From NCBI GenBank assembly GCA_910577285.1, contig CAJTLO010000003.1, positions 126,774 to 190,773 of the forward strand: 64,000 bases of DNA, in the 5' to 3' direction. A program made the translations under genes and the position numbers. The number at the start of each line of letters is the position of its first letter. Position 1 is the stretch's first letter. Source of the DNA: an uncultured Rikenellaceae bacterium (GTDB lineage Bacteria; Bacteroidota; Bacteroidia; Bacteroidales; Rikenellaceae). Below the pieces are notes generated by a model, which was not told the DNA's origin, searched no databases, and worked only from the letters and a program-made list of their open reading frames with translations. Shown here one piece after another: positions 32,883 through 42,255 of the stretch.

Positions 32883-35153
32883 TCAGAACGTCGCCCCGGA
32901 GGTTTTGCCGCTCAGCAGGTCGTTGGTGGTGTCCTGGTTCTCCATGAACGAGCGTTGCGATTTGAGCAGGTTTCTCGACTGGAGCACCATGGTCTTCGTT
33001 TCGTTCAGGATGGTGAGGTAGAGCATGCTGGCTTTCGTGCTCGTGGCCTTGTTTTGGATGCGTCGGAGCTGATTTTTCACCGCGTCGTCGATCGTGAGGA
33101 AGAGTTCGTCGCGCATTTCCAGCACCACGTTCGTGTCCGAATAGTCGTTGTCGGTGAGCATCGCGTTGATGCGGGCGTAGATCTCCGACACCCGGTCGTT
33201 GATTTTCAGCAGGTCCTCCACCTGTTCTTCGCTCATCCCCTTGTGGTTGTTGTCGATGTGTTCGAAGCAGGGACGGGTGATGTGTACCAGTGCCTTGGAC
33301 ATCTCGCTGACGTAGTCGACCACCTGAACGTAGAAGTGGCCCGCTTCGATGTAGTTGTCCTGTAGCTTCTGGAGCGTGGGCAGCAGGGCGTATTTCTTTT
33401 CGCGTGCATTGTAGAAGAGGTCGTTCGATTCCCGAACCATTTCGCGCAACGTCCGGCGGTCTTCGTTCAGCGTCGCCATGATGGTCTTGCTGTAGATGTC
33501 GGTCGTCTTGGTCATGACGCCGCTGATCTCGGCGATGAGGTTGCGCATCACCTCCTGCGTGCTGTTGCCCGACGAGGTGACGAGTTCCTCGGTCTTGTGC
33601 TCTTTGGCTTTGCGGCGTTTGTGGGTGATGGAGCTCTGGATGAACATCCCCACGCAGAGGAGCGAAATGATGATGACGGCCCACGTCCCGCCCCACAGCA
33701 GGGCGTAGGTCACCACGAGAGCGATGACGAATGCGACGAGCGCCGTGACGAACCAGCCGGCGATGACCGTCACCACGCCCGTGATCCGGTATACGGCGCT
33801 TTCGCGGCCCCATGCCTTGTCGGCGAGCGAGCTACCCATGGCCACCATGAAGGTGACGTAGGTGGTCGAGAGAGGGAGCTTGAGCGAAGTGGCCGTAGCG
33901 ATGAGGATGGAGGCTACGGTGAGGTTCACCGTGGCGCGTATCAGGTCGAAGTGGGCGCTGCCCGCCTTGGGGCGCAGCGGGATGAAGCGTTTGTTGATCG
34001 CCCGCTGGAACGATTCGGGGGCATGGTCCTCGTACCACCGGTTCACGGTGACGGCCACCCGGACGATGGAGCGCGAGAAGATGGTGGAACCGAAACGTTC
34101 CGTCCCTTCGTCCTGTTTGGCGAGGTTGATCTCTGTTTCGCTGACGCTCTGGGCCTTCTTGGAGGTCCAAAGCGTTACGATCATGATGAAGCCCGCCGCC
34201 AGCAGCAACAGGTGGTTGGCCACGACCGGTTCGCTGAGCTTGCCCATCATCATCCCCTCGTCGCCTCCTGCCGCGAGGGCTATCTTATAGGAATCGAGTC
34301 CGGCGATCGGTACGCCGATGAAGTTCACCAGGTCGTTGCCCGCGAACGCCAGCGCGAGGGAGAAGGTGCCTGCCAGGATCGTCACCTTGAGGATGTTGAC
34401 CTTGGCGAGCTGGAGCAGGAACATGATCAGCGAGCTGACGGCGAAAAAGCCCAGCAGCACGGGAAACATGTGGGCCGAGAGCGTGGCGAAGAACGCTTCG
34501 CTGAATATCCCGGAGTCCTGGAGCCCCTTGAAAAGGGCGAAATAGGCGATGGCGGTGAAGGCGATGCCGCACCACAGTGCGCCGAAGCGCTTGAGTATTT
34601 TCTGGTAGCGGAAGGTGAAGATGAGACGGCTGACGAACATGACGAAGGCGCCCACCACGAAAGCGATCGCCACCGAGGCCAGGATGCCCGAGATGATGAC
34701 GAGCGCCTTGCCGGAGTTGATGTAGTCGGACATGTCGGCCGCCGTGAGGGTCGGGTCGGCGCTTATCTTGAGCGAGGTGACCGCCACCGCGGCGCCCAGC
34801 AGGCCGAAGACGAGAGAGACGGTGGTGGAGGTGGGCAGGCCGAAGGTGTTGAACAGGTCGAGCAGGATCACGTTGGCGAACATCACCCCCAGAAAGAGCA
34901 TCATCACGTCGCGGAAGGTGAACATCTCCGGATAGAATACCCCGCTGCGGGCCACTTCCATCATGCCGCTGGAGGTGATCGTGCCCAGCAGGATACCCAC
35001 CGAGGCGATGGTGAAGATGACTTTGCGGGAGGCGGCCTTGGAGCCTATCGCCGAGTTGAGGAAGTTGACGGCGTCGTTGGAGACCCCTACGACCAGACCG
35101 AGGATTGCCAGAATCAGTAAGATGACTACGATGACGGTGTAGATAGTTTCCAT
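32883..35153 (-). CDS. Inorganic phosphate transporter (PHO4/Pit) with PhoU-like tail
   Basis: This 756-residue inner-membrane protein has an N-terminal PHO4-type transporter (about 1-520) with the paired signatures GVSNDAVNFLNSAIGSKAA near residue 22 and FAGNDLVNFIG near 275. The C-terminal soluble helical domain (about 540-740: NLIAEISGVMTKTTDIYSKTI, NYIEAGHFYVQVVDYVSEM) resembles PhoU. The fusion suggests transport controlled by phosphate status in one polypeptide. The ATG at 35153 is preceded by AGGA at proper distance; a TTG ten codons upstream is less likely. A TAACTTTG -7-like box is at 35182-35189. Confidence 0.93.
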   Translation of the reverse strand: METIYTVIVVILLILAILGLVVGVSNDAVNFLNSAIGSKAASRKVIFTIASVGILLGTITSSGMMEVARSGVFYPEMFTFRDVMMLFLGVMFANVILLDLFNTFGLPTSTTVSLVFGLLGAAVAVTSLKISADPTLTAADMSDYINSGKALVIISGILASVAIAFVVGAFVMFVSRLIFTFRYQKILKRFGALWCGIAFTAIAYFALFKGLQDSGIFSEAFFATLSAHMFPVLLGFFAVSSLIMFLLQLAKVNILKVTILAGTFSLALAFAGNDLVNFIGVPIAGLDSYKIALAAGGDEGMMMGKLSEPVVANHLLLLAAGFIMIVTLWTSKKAQSVSETEINLAKQDEGTERFGSTIFSRSIVRVAVTVNRWYEDHAPESFQRAINKRFIPLRPKAGSAHFDLIRATVNLTVASILIATATSLKLPLSTTYVTFMVAMGSSLADKAWGRESAVYRITGVVTVIAGWFVTALVAFVIALVVTYALLWGGTWAVIIISLLCVGMFIQSSITHKRRKAKEHKTEELVTSSGNSTQEVMRNLIAEISGVMTKTTDIYSKTIMATLNEDRRTLREMVRESNDLFYNAREKKYALLPTLQKLQDNYIEAGHFYVQVVDYVSEMSKALVHITRPCFEHIDNNHKGMSEEQVEDLLKINDRVSEIYARINAMLTDNDYSDTNVVLEMRDELFLTIDDAVKNQLRRIQNKATSTKASMLYLTILNETKTMVLQSRNLLKSQRSFMENQDTTNDLLSGKTSGATF

Positions 35154-35326
35154 GGCGTGTCCTGATAGAAAAATTTGGGACAAAGTTAATCGTTAATTCG
35201 AAATTCTATTCCGAAAAGAGATGAAATTTTAACGTTCGATTGCCGTGGACTCCATGGCCTTGCCGCTCGCCTTTGCGGGGCGGATCGTGGTGCCGGCGGC
35301 CGCAGCCCGTTATTTTATGCATAAAT

Positions 35327-35357
35327 TTTGTACATCGCATGGAGTTGGTTAATTTTG
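35327..35357 (+). promoter_or_regulatory. Promoter of the suf operon
   Basis: TTTG (35327-35330), a 19-base spacer and TAATTTTG (35350-35357) match the Bacteroidota consensus. Transcription would begin near 35363. This favours the sufB start at 35391 over the ATG at 35367, which would have almost no leader. Confidence 0.8.
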
Positions 35358-35390
35358 TGGATTGAGATGAAAAACTACCTTGGGACAGGC

Positions 35391-36842
35391 ATGGAAGAGA
35401 GCAATAAGATCATACGCGATATTGCGGAACAGGAGTACAAATACGGCTTTACGACCGATATCGATACCGAAACCATTCCGCGCGGGCTGAACGAGGAGGT
35501 CGTCCGGCTCATATCCGCCAAGAAGGGCGAGCCCGAATGGATGACGGAGTATCGCCTCGCCGCGTTCCGGCACTGGCAGACGATGAAGCTCCCCACCTGG
35601 GCCCACCTCGATATCCCCGAAATCGATTTTCAGGACATCATATATTATGCTGCGCCCCGGACCTCCAAAGGGAAGGAGGGGACGACGGTGGACGACATCG
35701 ATCCGGAGCTGAAGAAGACCTTCGACAAACTGGGCATACCGCTCGAGGAGCAGCTCGCGCTGAGCGGGATGGCGGTGGACGCCGTCATGGACTCGGTGTC
35801 GGTCAAGACCACGTTCAAGGAGACGCTCGCCGAGAAGGGAATCGTCTTCTGCTCGATGAGCGAAGCCCTGCGCGACTATCCGGAGCTGGTGCGCAAATAC
35901 CTTGGCAGCGTGGTGCCCTATACGGATAACTTCTATGCCGCGCTCAATGCGGCGGTCTTCTCCGACGGTTCGTTCTGCTACATTCCCAAGGGAGTGCGGT
36001 GCCCGATGGAACTGAGTACCTATTTCCGGATCAATGCCGCCGGTACGGGGCAGTTCGAGCGGACGCTCATCGTGGCCGACGAAGGGGCCTACGTGAGCTA
36101 CCTGGAGGGGTGTACGGCACCGCGGCGCGACGAGAACCAGTTGCACGCCGCCGTGGTGGAGATCGTGGTGATGAGGGATGCGGAGGTGAAGTACTCCACC
36201 GTTCAGAACTGGTACCCCGGCGACCGCGAGGGCAAGGGGGGAATCTACAACTTCGTCACCAAGCGCGGGATATGCCGCGGCGAGAACGCCCGGCTCTCGT
36301 GGACGCAGGTGGAGACCGGTTCGGCCATCACGTGGAAGTATCCGAGCTGTATTCTCGCCGGCGACAACAGTGCGGCGGAATTCTATTCGGTGGCGCTTAC
36401 CAACAACTTCCAGCAGGCCGACACGGGGACGAAGATGATCCACTTGGGGCGCAACACCCGCAGCCGGATCGTTTCCAAGGGTATCTCTGCGGGGCGCAGC
36501 CAGAACAGCTACCGGGGGCTGGTGCAGGTGAATCCCAAGGCGGAGAACGCACGCAACTTCTCGCAGTGCGATTCGCTGCTGATAGGCGACCGGTGCGGTG
36601 CCCACACGTTTCCCGTGATCGACGTGAGGAATTCCAGCGGCGTGGTGGAACACGAGGCGACCACCTCGAAGATAAGCGACGACCAGCTCTTCTACTGCAA
36701 CCAGCGCGGGCTGGATACCGAGGAGGCCGTGGGGCTGATCGTGAACGGCTATGCCAGGGAGGTGCTCAACAAGCTGCCCATGGAGTTCGCGGTGGAGGCG
36801 CAGAAGCTGCTGTCGGTGAGCTTGGAGGGGAGCGTAGGATAG
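35391..36842 (+). CDS. sufB: Fe-S cluster assembly scaffold SufB
   Basis: This 483-residue core subunit of the SufBCD complex builds iron-sulfur clusters in the cytosol. Typical stretches are KYGFTTDIDTETIPRGLNEEVVRLIS, EPEWMTEYRL, the central beta-helix with LEGCTAPRRDENQLHAAVVEIV, and the C-terminal HEATTSKISDDQLFYCNQRG. The ATG at 35391 was chosen because the promoter at 35327-35357 leaves no leader for the earlier ATG at 35367, and homologues start at this point. It is the first gene of the suf operon; unusually, sufC follows only after two outer-membrane protein genes. Confidence 0.96.
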   Translation: MEESNKIIRDIAEQEYKYGFTTDIDTETIPRGLNEEVVRLISAKKGEPEWMTEYRLAAFRHWQTMKLPTWAHLDIPEIDFQDIIYYAAPRTSKGKEGTTVDDIDPELKKTFDKLGIPLEEQLALSGMAVDAVMDSVSVKTTFKETLAEKGIVFCSMSEALRDYPELVRKYLGSVVPYTDNFYAALNAAVFSDGSFCYIPKGVRCPMELSTYFRINAAGTGQFERTLIVADEGAYVSYLEGCTAPRRDENQLHAAVVEIVVMRDAEVKYSTVQNWYPGDREGKGGIYNFVTKRGICRGENARLSWTQVETGSAITWKYPSCILAGDNSAAEFYSVALTNNFQQADTGTKMIHLGRNTRSRIVSKGISAGRSQNSYRGLVQVNPKAENARNFSQCDSLLIGDRCGAHTFPVIDVRNSSGVVEHEATTSKISDDQLFYCNQRGLDTEEAVGLIVNGYAREVLNKLPMEFAVEAQKLLSVSLEGSVG

Positions 36843-36941
36843 TATTTTGCAAGGGTCGTGCAACGAAAACGACCCGCCGTGCGTCTATGGTTAAAGAGGC
36901 GGTACTCCGCCGGAAAAGCGAACCGGTAACACCTTTTGACC

Positions 36942-37559
36942 ATGAAGAAATATTTGCTTTCGTTTTGCACGGTATGGATGGCGGCGATGACGATTGCCGC
37001 GGCGCAACCCTCTCGCTGCGGGATGCGGCGGGCGGGGAGCCACACGATCAACTTCTCCGGCGGCATGGCGATCGGCGGCGGGGATATCGATATGTTGTTC
37101 GGCCCGTTCGGTTATGTCGAGTATGCCCGTAACGTGAAGGGACGGTTTTGGGCGGGAGGCCGTCTGGGAGTGCGGTACGATTGCCAGTCCGCGACGTGTC
37201 AGCCCTCCTATGTGCCCGAAAACTATCTCCGTCCGGCGTTGTACGGCATCGGGTATTGGGAGTTTCCGGTGGCGGGGAGATGGCTGTCGTTCCGTGCGGG
37301 TGCGGGTGCGGGGGTAGGCATGCACTGCGGATCGGGAGTGAAGGACCTCGGCGCGGCTCCCTACGTGATGGTACGTGCGGAGTGGGTGGTGCACCTGGGC
37401 CGGCATTTCGGGGTGACCTTTTCGCCGTTGCTGTTCGGCCCGTTGGGATCGTCGCAGGTGGAATGGACGCCGCTGGCGCCGACGACAACGACCGGGAGAC
37501 GGGGACATTTGGTATCCTTCGACTTCTATGGCCATATCGGGTTGTATGCCCGGTTCTGA
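36942..37559 (+). CDS. Small outer-membrane beta-barrel protein, copy 1
   Basis: This 205-residue protein has a signal peptide (MKKYLLSFCTVWMAAMTIAAAQ) and alternating amphipathic strands ending in Arg-Phe, the usual C-terminal signal of outer-membrane barrels; an eight-strand OmpX/OmpW-like barrel is likely. It shares with the next gene YVEYARN, GGRLG, YGIGYWE, WLSFR and PYVMVRAEWVVH. The start is the ATG at 36942; a TTG two codons earlier is not needed. It lies 99 bases after sufB in the same direction. No function is assigned. Confidence 0.82.
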   Translation: MKKYLLSFCTVWMAAMTIAAAQPSRCGMRRAGSHTINFSGGMAIGGGDIDMLFGPFGYVEYARNVKGRFWAGGRLGVRYDCQSATCQPSYVPENYLRPALYGIGYWEFPVAGRWLSFRAGAGAGVGMHCGSGVKDLGAAPYVMVRAEWVVHLGRHFGVTFSPLLFGPLGSSQVEWTPLAPTTTTGRRGHLVSFDFYGHIGLYARF

Positions 37560-37698
37560 CGCCGGCGAAGCCGGGAGAATGGAGGCGGACGCATAAGATG
37601 CGGACGGCAAACGGCCTCCGCACTCCGGCGAAGGAACGGAGCTTCGGGTGCGGGAAAGCGGTGATAATACGGAACCTATTAACCTAAAACACAATAAA

Positions 37699-38292
37699 AT
37701 GAAGAAGTTGACGATGACCCTGGTGCTTGCCCTTGCGACTGTTGCGGTCCGGGGTGCGGAGCCCCCTGTTGCGGAACAAAGAGCCGAACGTCCGAATAGT
37801 GTAGCGATACGTGCGGGCTCGACCTTCGATATAAACAGTAGCATAGGTACCTTCTTATATGTCGAGTACGCCCGGAATATGAATGGGAAGTTCTGGCTGG
37901 GCGGTCGTCTGGGTGAAGCATACGAAGTGATGGCGGGAGATCCGTCTACGGAATTAGTCCTTCTGGATTATTTCGTAACGACTGCCTACGGCATAGGTTA
38001 CTGGGAACTTCCCGTTGTCCGTAAATGGCTCTCTTTCCGGGTCGGTGGCGGCGTGGGTCTGGGGGTTCATGTAGCCGATGAGCTGTACCGTCCGACGGTA
38101 GGTCCCTATGTGATGGTGCGTGCGGAATGGGTGGTCCATATAACCCGGAACTTCGGCCTCTCCCTCTCGCCGTTGGTCATAGGGCCTTCGCAGTTCGAGT
38201 TCGGGCTTGCTCCTAGCATGAAGAACGGTGCGATGAAGATAAGCGGCAAGCAGGATTGGCTGGGACATTTGGGCCTGTATGTGAGGTTTTAG
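37699..38292 (+). CDS. Small outer-membrane beta-barrel protein, copy 2
   Basis: This 197-residue paralogue of the preceding gene has a signal peptide (MKKLTMTLVLALATVAVRG) and C-terminal YVRF. It is clearly similar to copy 1 along its whole length (YVEYARNMNGKFWLGGRLG; GIGYWELPVVRKWLSFRVG; GPYVMVRAEWVVHITRNFG). The base composition is more AT-rich than that of the surrounding suf genes, notably at 37690-38100. It starts 139 bases after copy 1 and ends 51 bases before sufC. No function is assigned. Confidence 0.82.
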   Translation: MKKLTMTLVLALATVAVRGAEPPVAEQRAERPNSVAIRAGSTFDINSSIGTFLYVEYARNMNGKFWLGGRLGEAYEVMAGDPSTELVLLDYFVTTAYGIGYWELPVVRKWLSFRVGGGVGLGVHVADELYRPTVGPYVMVRAEWVVHITRNFGLSLSPLVIGPSQFEFGLAPSMKNGAMKISGKQDWLGHLGLYVRF

Positions 38293-38343
38293 TGCGATGG
38301 ACCGGGTGAGGTAGGAATGTAATGTTGATACAACGATAGAAGT

Positions 38344-39102
38344 ATGAAAAACATATTGACAGTCAAAGGGCTTCATGCCTCGATAGAGGGCAAGGAGATC
38401 CTGCGCGGCATCGATTTCACGGTGAATGCCGGCGAGGTGCATGCCATCATGGGTCCGAACGGGTCGGGCAAGAGCACTTTCGCCTCGGTGATCGCCGGCA
38501 GTCCGCGTTTTGAAGTGACGGCCGGTACGGTGGAGTACGAGGGGAAGGATCTGCTGGAGTTGAATATCGAAGAGCGTGCCCGTGCGGGTATCTTCCTCGG
38601 CTTCCAGTATCCGGTGGAGATACCGGGAGTGAGCATGGCCAACTTCATGAAGCTCGCCGTGGCCCGTCGCCGCGAATACCTCGGCCTGCCGCCGCTCACC
38701 TCGGGCGAGTACCTCAAGCTGATGCGCGAAAAGGGTAAGGTGGTGGAGCTCGACAGCAAACTGACGGGCCGCGCCGTGAACGAAGGCTTTTCGGGCGGAG
38801 AGAAGAAGAAGAACGAGATCTTCCAGATGGCCATGCTCGAACCGCAGCTCGCCCTGCTGGATGAAACGGACAGCGGACTCGACATCGACGCGCTGCGCAT
38901 CGTGGCGCAGGGGGTGAACAAACTGCGCACCCCGCAGAACGCCACCGTCGTGATCACCCACTACCAGCGCCTGCTGGATTATATCGTGCCCGATTTCGTG
39001 CATGTGCTCTATCGGGGGCAGATCATTCTCTCGGGCGACAAGGAGCTTGCCCTGAAGCTGGAGCGGGAGGGATACGACTGGTTGATAAACCGATACAAAT
39101 AG
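38344..39102 (+). CDS. sufC: Fe-S assembly ATPase SufC
   Basis: This 252-residue ABC-type ATPase energises the SufBCD scaffold. Walker A GPNGSGKST is at 37-45, the signature FSGGEKKKNEI near 145, and Walker B LALLDETDSGLDIDAL follows; the family-specific VVITHYQRLLDYIVPDFVH is present. It starts 51 bases after the second barrel gene and precedes sufD by 9 bases. Confidence 0.97.
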   Translation: MKNILTVKGLHASIEGKEILRGIDFTVNAGEVHAIMGPNGSGKSTFASVIAGSPRFEVTAGTVEYEGKDLLELNIEERARAGIFLGFQYPVEIPGVSMANFMKLAVARRREYLGLPPLTSGEYLKLMREKGKVVELDSKLTGRAVNEGFSGGEKKKNEIFQMAMLEPQLALLDETDSGLDIDALRIVAQGVNKLRTPQNATVVITHYQRLLDYIVPDFVHVLYRGQIILSGDKELALKLEREGYDWLINRYK

Positions 39103-39111
39103 TCTGCTGCC

Positions 39112-40056
39112 ATGGAAAAAGCGTCTGGATTGAGCGGTGTCTGCGGCAGCGAGACCGTGGAGATAAGGGACGGGGTCTGCCGAAGGCCGTTCGCCCCGCT
39201 GGCCTCCGGCATCGAGGCGGGGGTACAGGGCGACGGAACGGGTGCGGACGTCGTGACGGTGCGTATTCCCGTCGGGGTGCGGGCGGCGCAGCCGCTCTGC
39301 CTGTCGTTTGTCGGCGGGGGCTCGTGCCGCGTGGAGATCGTCGCCGGAAAGGATTCGTCGGCGGAGTTGTTGTTCCTGCTCCGGGACGGCGCCTCGATAG
39401 AGCGGAATACGCTCGTGGGGGAGGGAGCGTCGCTTCGCATCCGCGAGGTGGCTGCCTTCTCCGCGGAAGGGACGATGTCGGGCAGCATGCGGTTGGAAGC
39501 CGGCGCCCGGGTCGATCTGGTCACTGTGGAGCTGGGTACGGGTGCGACGGCACTGCGTTACGTCACCCGGTTGGCGGCGCCGTCGGCCGAAGTGCGGCAT
39601 GCCGGGCTTTTCATGGCTGCGGCGGGCGACCGCAAGACGGTGGACGTGCGGGTGGAGCACCTGGTGCCCGATTGTCGCAGCGACGTGCTGGTGAAAGGCG
39701 TTGCCGCCGGTACGGGGTACGGTTCCTTCGGGGGCATGGTCTACGTGGCGCAGGACGCCCAGCGGACCGAAGCCTACCAGCAGAGCCGCAACCTGCTCCT
39801 GGGCGGGCAGGCCCGGATTCTCACTTCGCCCCGACTCGAGATTTATGCCGACGACGTGCGGTGCAGCCACGGAGCCACGGTCGGACAGATGGACGACGAT
39901 GCGGTCTACTACATGCGTCAGCGGGGGCTGAGCGAGGCTCAGGCACGCGGATTGCAACTGGCCGGATTCGTGAACGACGTCGTGTCGCGGCTCGGCGAGG
40001 GTGCGTTGGCCGAGGCGGTATCGGAGATGGCCGAGGCGAAGATCGCCATGCTCTAG
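39112..40056 (+). CDS. sufD: Fe-S assembly protein SufD
   Basis: This 314-residue SufB paralogue completes the SufBC2D complex. The right-handed beta-helix core (about 55-270) and the C-terminal helical region (SHGATVGQMDDDAVYYMRQRGLS) that contacts SufC are present. The N-terminal helical domain is reduced, making the protein about 100 residues shorter than E. coli SufD. The local context (9 bases after sufC, followed by sufS) supports the assignment. Confidence 0.92.
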   Translation: MEKASGLSGVCGSETVEIRDGVCRRPFAPLASGIEAGVQGDGTGADVVTVRIPVGVRAAQPLCLSFVGGGSCRVEIVAGKDSSAELLFLLRDGASIERNTLVGEGASLRIREVAAFSAEGTMSGSMRLEAGARVDLVTVELGTGATALRYVTRLAAPSAEVRHAGLFMAAAGDRKTVDVRVEHLVPDCRSDVLVKGVAAGTGYGSFGGMVYVAQDAQRTEAYQQSRNLLLGGQARILTSPRLEIYADDVRCSHGATVGQMDDDAVYYMRQRGLSEAQARGLQLAGFVNDVVSRLGEGALAEAVSEMAEAKIAML

Positions 40057-40273
40057 CAGGAGGCGTAGGAATTGCGGCCGGCGAGGCGGCATGTTCGGTG
40101 GCGGAGGTCGGCACGTGTCCGCGGGGCGCGGCAGGAGTGTTGCGGTTCGGTTACGGTCACGGCATGGTTCCGTGGCGGTTCGGCTGCGGCGCGTGTCCGG
40201 CGGTCGGCACGCCCGGGTTGCGGGCGGCCGGCGAAGTGCGGGACCGGACCATATTATTCAGGAGTTTTCAGAG

Positions 40274-41491
40274 ATGTTGGATGTAGAAAAAATACGGGGG
40301 GATTTCCCGATACTTTCCCGGACGGTTTACGGTAAACCGTTGGTATACCTCGACAGTGCGGCCACCAGCCAGAAGCCGCGTCGCGTGATCGACTGCGAAC
40401 GGAGGCTGTACGAGGAGGAGAACGCCAACGTGCACCGCGGGGTGCACTACCTTTCGGGGCGTATGACCGAACTTTTCGAGGAGGCCCGCGAACGGGTACG
40501 CTCCTTTATAGGCGCCTCCTCGCGCGAGGAGATCGTCTTCACCTCGGGGGCTACGGCCGCCGTGAACGCCGTGGCCTACAGCTACGGCGAATTGGCTTTC
40601 GGCCCGGGCGACAACATCGTGGTGTCGGAGATGGAGCACCACTCCAACATCGTTCCGTGGCAGTTGGTCTGCGGCCGACGGGGGGTGGAGATCCGCGTGC
40701 TTCCTTTCGACGACGAGGGAAGGCTGATGGTGGAACGACTGCCCGAGCTGCTCGACGAGCGCACGAAGTTGGTCGCTGTCACACAGGCTTCCAACGTACT
40801 GGGCACCATGCCGCGGTTGCAGGAGGTCGTGGCCGCGGCACATGCCGCGGGAGCCGTCGTGCTCGTGGATGGTTGCCAGGGGGTCGTGCACGGCGGCGTG
40901 GACGTGGAGGCGCTCGGTTGCGACTTCTACGTCTTCTCCGGTCATAAACTCTATGCCCCCAACGGAATCGGGGTGCTTTACGGCCGCCGCGAGTTGCTGG
41001 AACGCATGCCACCCTTCCTGGGAGGCGGCGACATGGTGAAAAGGGTGCGTTTCTCCGGGACCACGTTCGCCGACGTGCCGCTGAAGTTTGAGGCCGGCAC
41101 GGCCAATTACATCGGCGCCGTCTGCCTGGGCGAAGCGATCGAATACATCCGCAGCATCGGAATTCCGGAGATGACGGCGCACGAACGTCTGCTGGCGGAG
41201 TATGCCGCCGGAGCGCTCTCCGCCGTGGAGGGGGTGCGCATATACGGTACCGCGTCCGACAAGTGCAGCATTCTCTCGTTCAATGCCGAGGGGGTACATG
41301 CCTACGACATGGGGATGATACTCGACAAACTGGGTATCGCCGTCCGAACGGGGGCCCATTGTGCCGATCCGGTCATGCAGCACTACGGGGTGAAGGGCAT
41401 GGTGCGTGCCTCGTTCGCTTTCTACAACACCATGCCGGAGGCCGACGCTTTCGTCGCCGGTGTGCAGCGGGCCGTGCGCATGCTGCGTTAG
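40274..41491 (+). CDS. sufS: Cysteine desulfurase SufS
   Basis: This 405-residue PLP enzyme takes sulfur from cysteine for cluster assembly. The PLP-binding Lys225 is in FSGHKLYAPNG, and the persulfide-forming Cys363 in RTGAHCADP matches the group II (SufS) type. The N-terminal YLDSAATSQKP and HHSNIVPWQ are standard. The ATG at 40274 gives MLDVEKIRGDFPIL; a long in-frame upstream extension over a GC-rich spacer (40057-40273) is not credible. No SufE or SufU gene follows. Confidence 0.97.
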   Translation: MLDVEKIRGDFPILSRTVYGKPLVYLDSAATSQKPRRVIDCERRLYEEENANVHRGVHYLSGRMTELFEEARERVRSFIGASSREEIVFTSGATAAVNAVAYSYGELAFGPGDNIVVSEMEHHSNIVPWQLVCGRRGVEIRVLPFDDEGRLMVERLPELLDERTKLVAVTQASNVLGTMPRLQEVVAAAHAAGAVVLVDGCQGVVHGGVDVEALGCDFYVFSGHKLYAPNGIGVLYGRRELLERMPPFLGGGDMVKRVRFSGTTFADVPLKFEAGTANYIGAVCLGEAIEYIRSIGIPEMTAHERLLAEYAAGALSAVEGVRIYGTASDKCSILSFNAEGVHAYDMGMILDKLGIAVRTGAHCADPVMQHYGVKGMVRASFAFYNTMPEADAFVAGVQRAVRMLR

Positions 41492-41565
41492 GGATGCTGG
41501 GCCGGCCGACGGCCGGCAACACCCGTCCGAATGTGCGGCGCAGCGCCGCGAAAATAATTGTCCTT

Positions 41566-42243
41566 ATGCCGTTGATCGTTCTCGAAGGGCTCGACGGAGC
41601 CGGAAAGACCACACAGACGGAGTTGCTCAAGGAGCGGCTCGACAGCCGCGGACTCCGTTACGAATATCTCCATTTTCCCCGTTTCGCCGCTCCCGTGTAC
41701 GGCGGGCTCATCGCCCGTTTCCTGCGCGGGGAGCTGGGCGGCATCGATGCCGTGGACCCCTATATCGTCGCACTCCTCTTCGCGGGCGACCGGGCGGATG
41801 CGGCCTGCGCGATACGGAGCTGGCTGGCGGAGGGGAAGTATGTCCTGCTGGACAGGTATGTGAACTCCAACATCGCCTACCAGTGCGCCAAGATCGAAGG
41901 GAGCGAACCCCGGCAGGCGTTGCAACGGTGGATACTCGACCTGGAGTACGGCCATAACGCCATCCCGCGTCCGGACGTTTCGCTCTTCCTCGACGTGCCG
42001 TTCCGGTTTACCGAGCGCAGCCTCACCTCGCCCCGTAGCGGCGAGGACCGGGGATACCTCAACGGTGCCGACGACATACACGAGGCATCGCTCTCCTTTC
42101 AGCGGCGTGTGCGGGAGGTTTACCTCGGCCTGGCCGGAGAGGGCGAACTGGAGGTGGTCGATTGTCGCGACGAGGAGGGCGGCATGTGTCCGCCGCAGCG
42201 GGTGTTCGACCGGATGATGGAAAAGATGGGCGGTGTATTGTAA
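41566..42243 (+). CDS. tmk: Thymidylate kinase
   Basis: This 225-residue enzyme phosphorylates dTMP to dTDP. The P-loop EGLDGAGKTT is at 7-16, the DRY-like motif in LLDRYVNSNIAYQ contacts the nucleotide, and the lid region (SLTSPRSGEDRGY) lies near 155. The ATG at 41566 gives MPLIVLEGLDG; the upstream frame overlaps sufS in another reading. It is 12 bases before the DoxX-like gene, so dTTP supply and this membrane protein are co-transcribed. Confidence 0.95.
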   Translation: MPLIVLEGLDGAGKTTQTELLKERLDSRGLRYEYLHFPRFAAPVYGGLIARFLRGELGGIDAVDPYIVALLFAGDRADAACAIRSWLAEGKYVLLDRYVNSNIAYQCAKIEGSEPRQALQRWILDLEYGHNAIPRPDVSLFLDVPFRFTERSLTSPRSGEDRGYLNGADDIHEASLSFQRRVREVYLGLAGEGELEVVDCRDEEGGMCPPQRVFDRMMEKMGGVL

Positions 42244-42255
42244 AAACATACGGAT

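Noticed and set aside
40001..40273. N-terminal extension of sufS
   Set aside because: The added residues overlap sufD in another frame and are low complexity; the family begins at MLDVEKIRGDFPIL.
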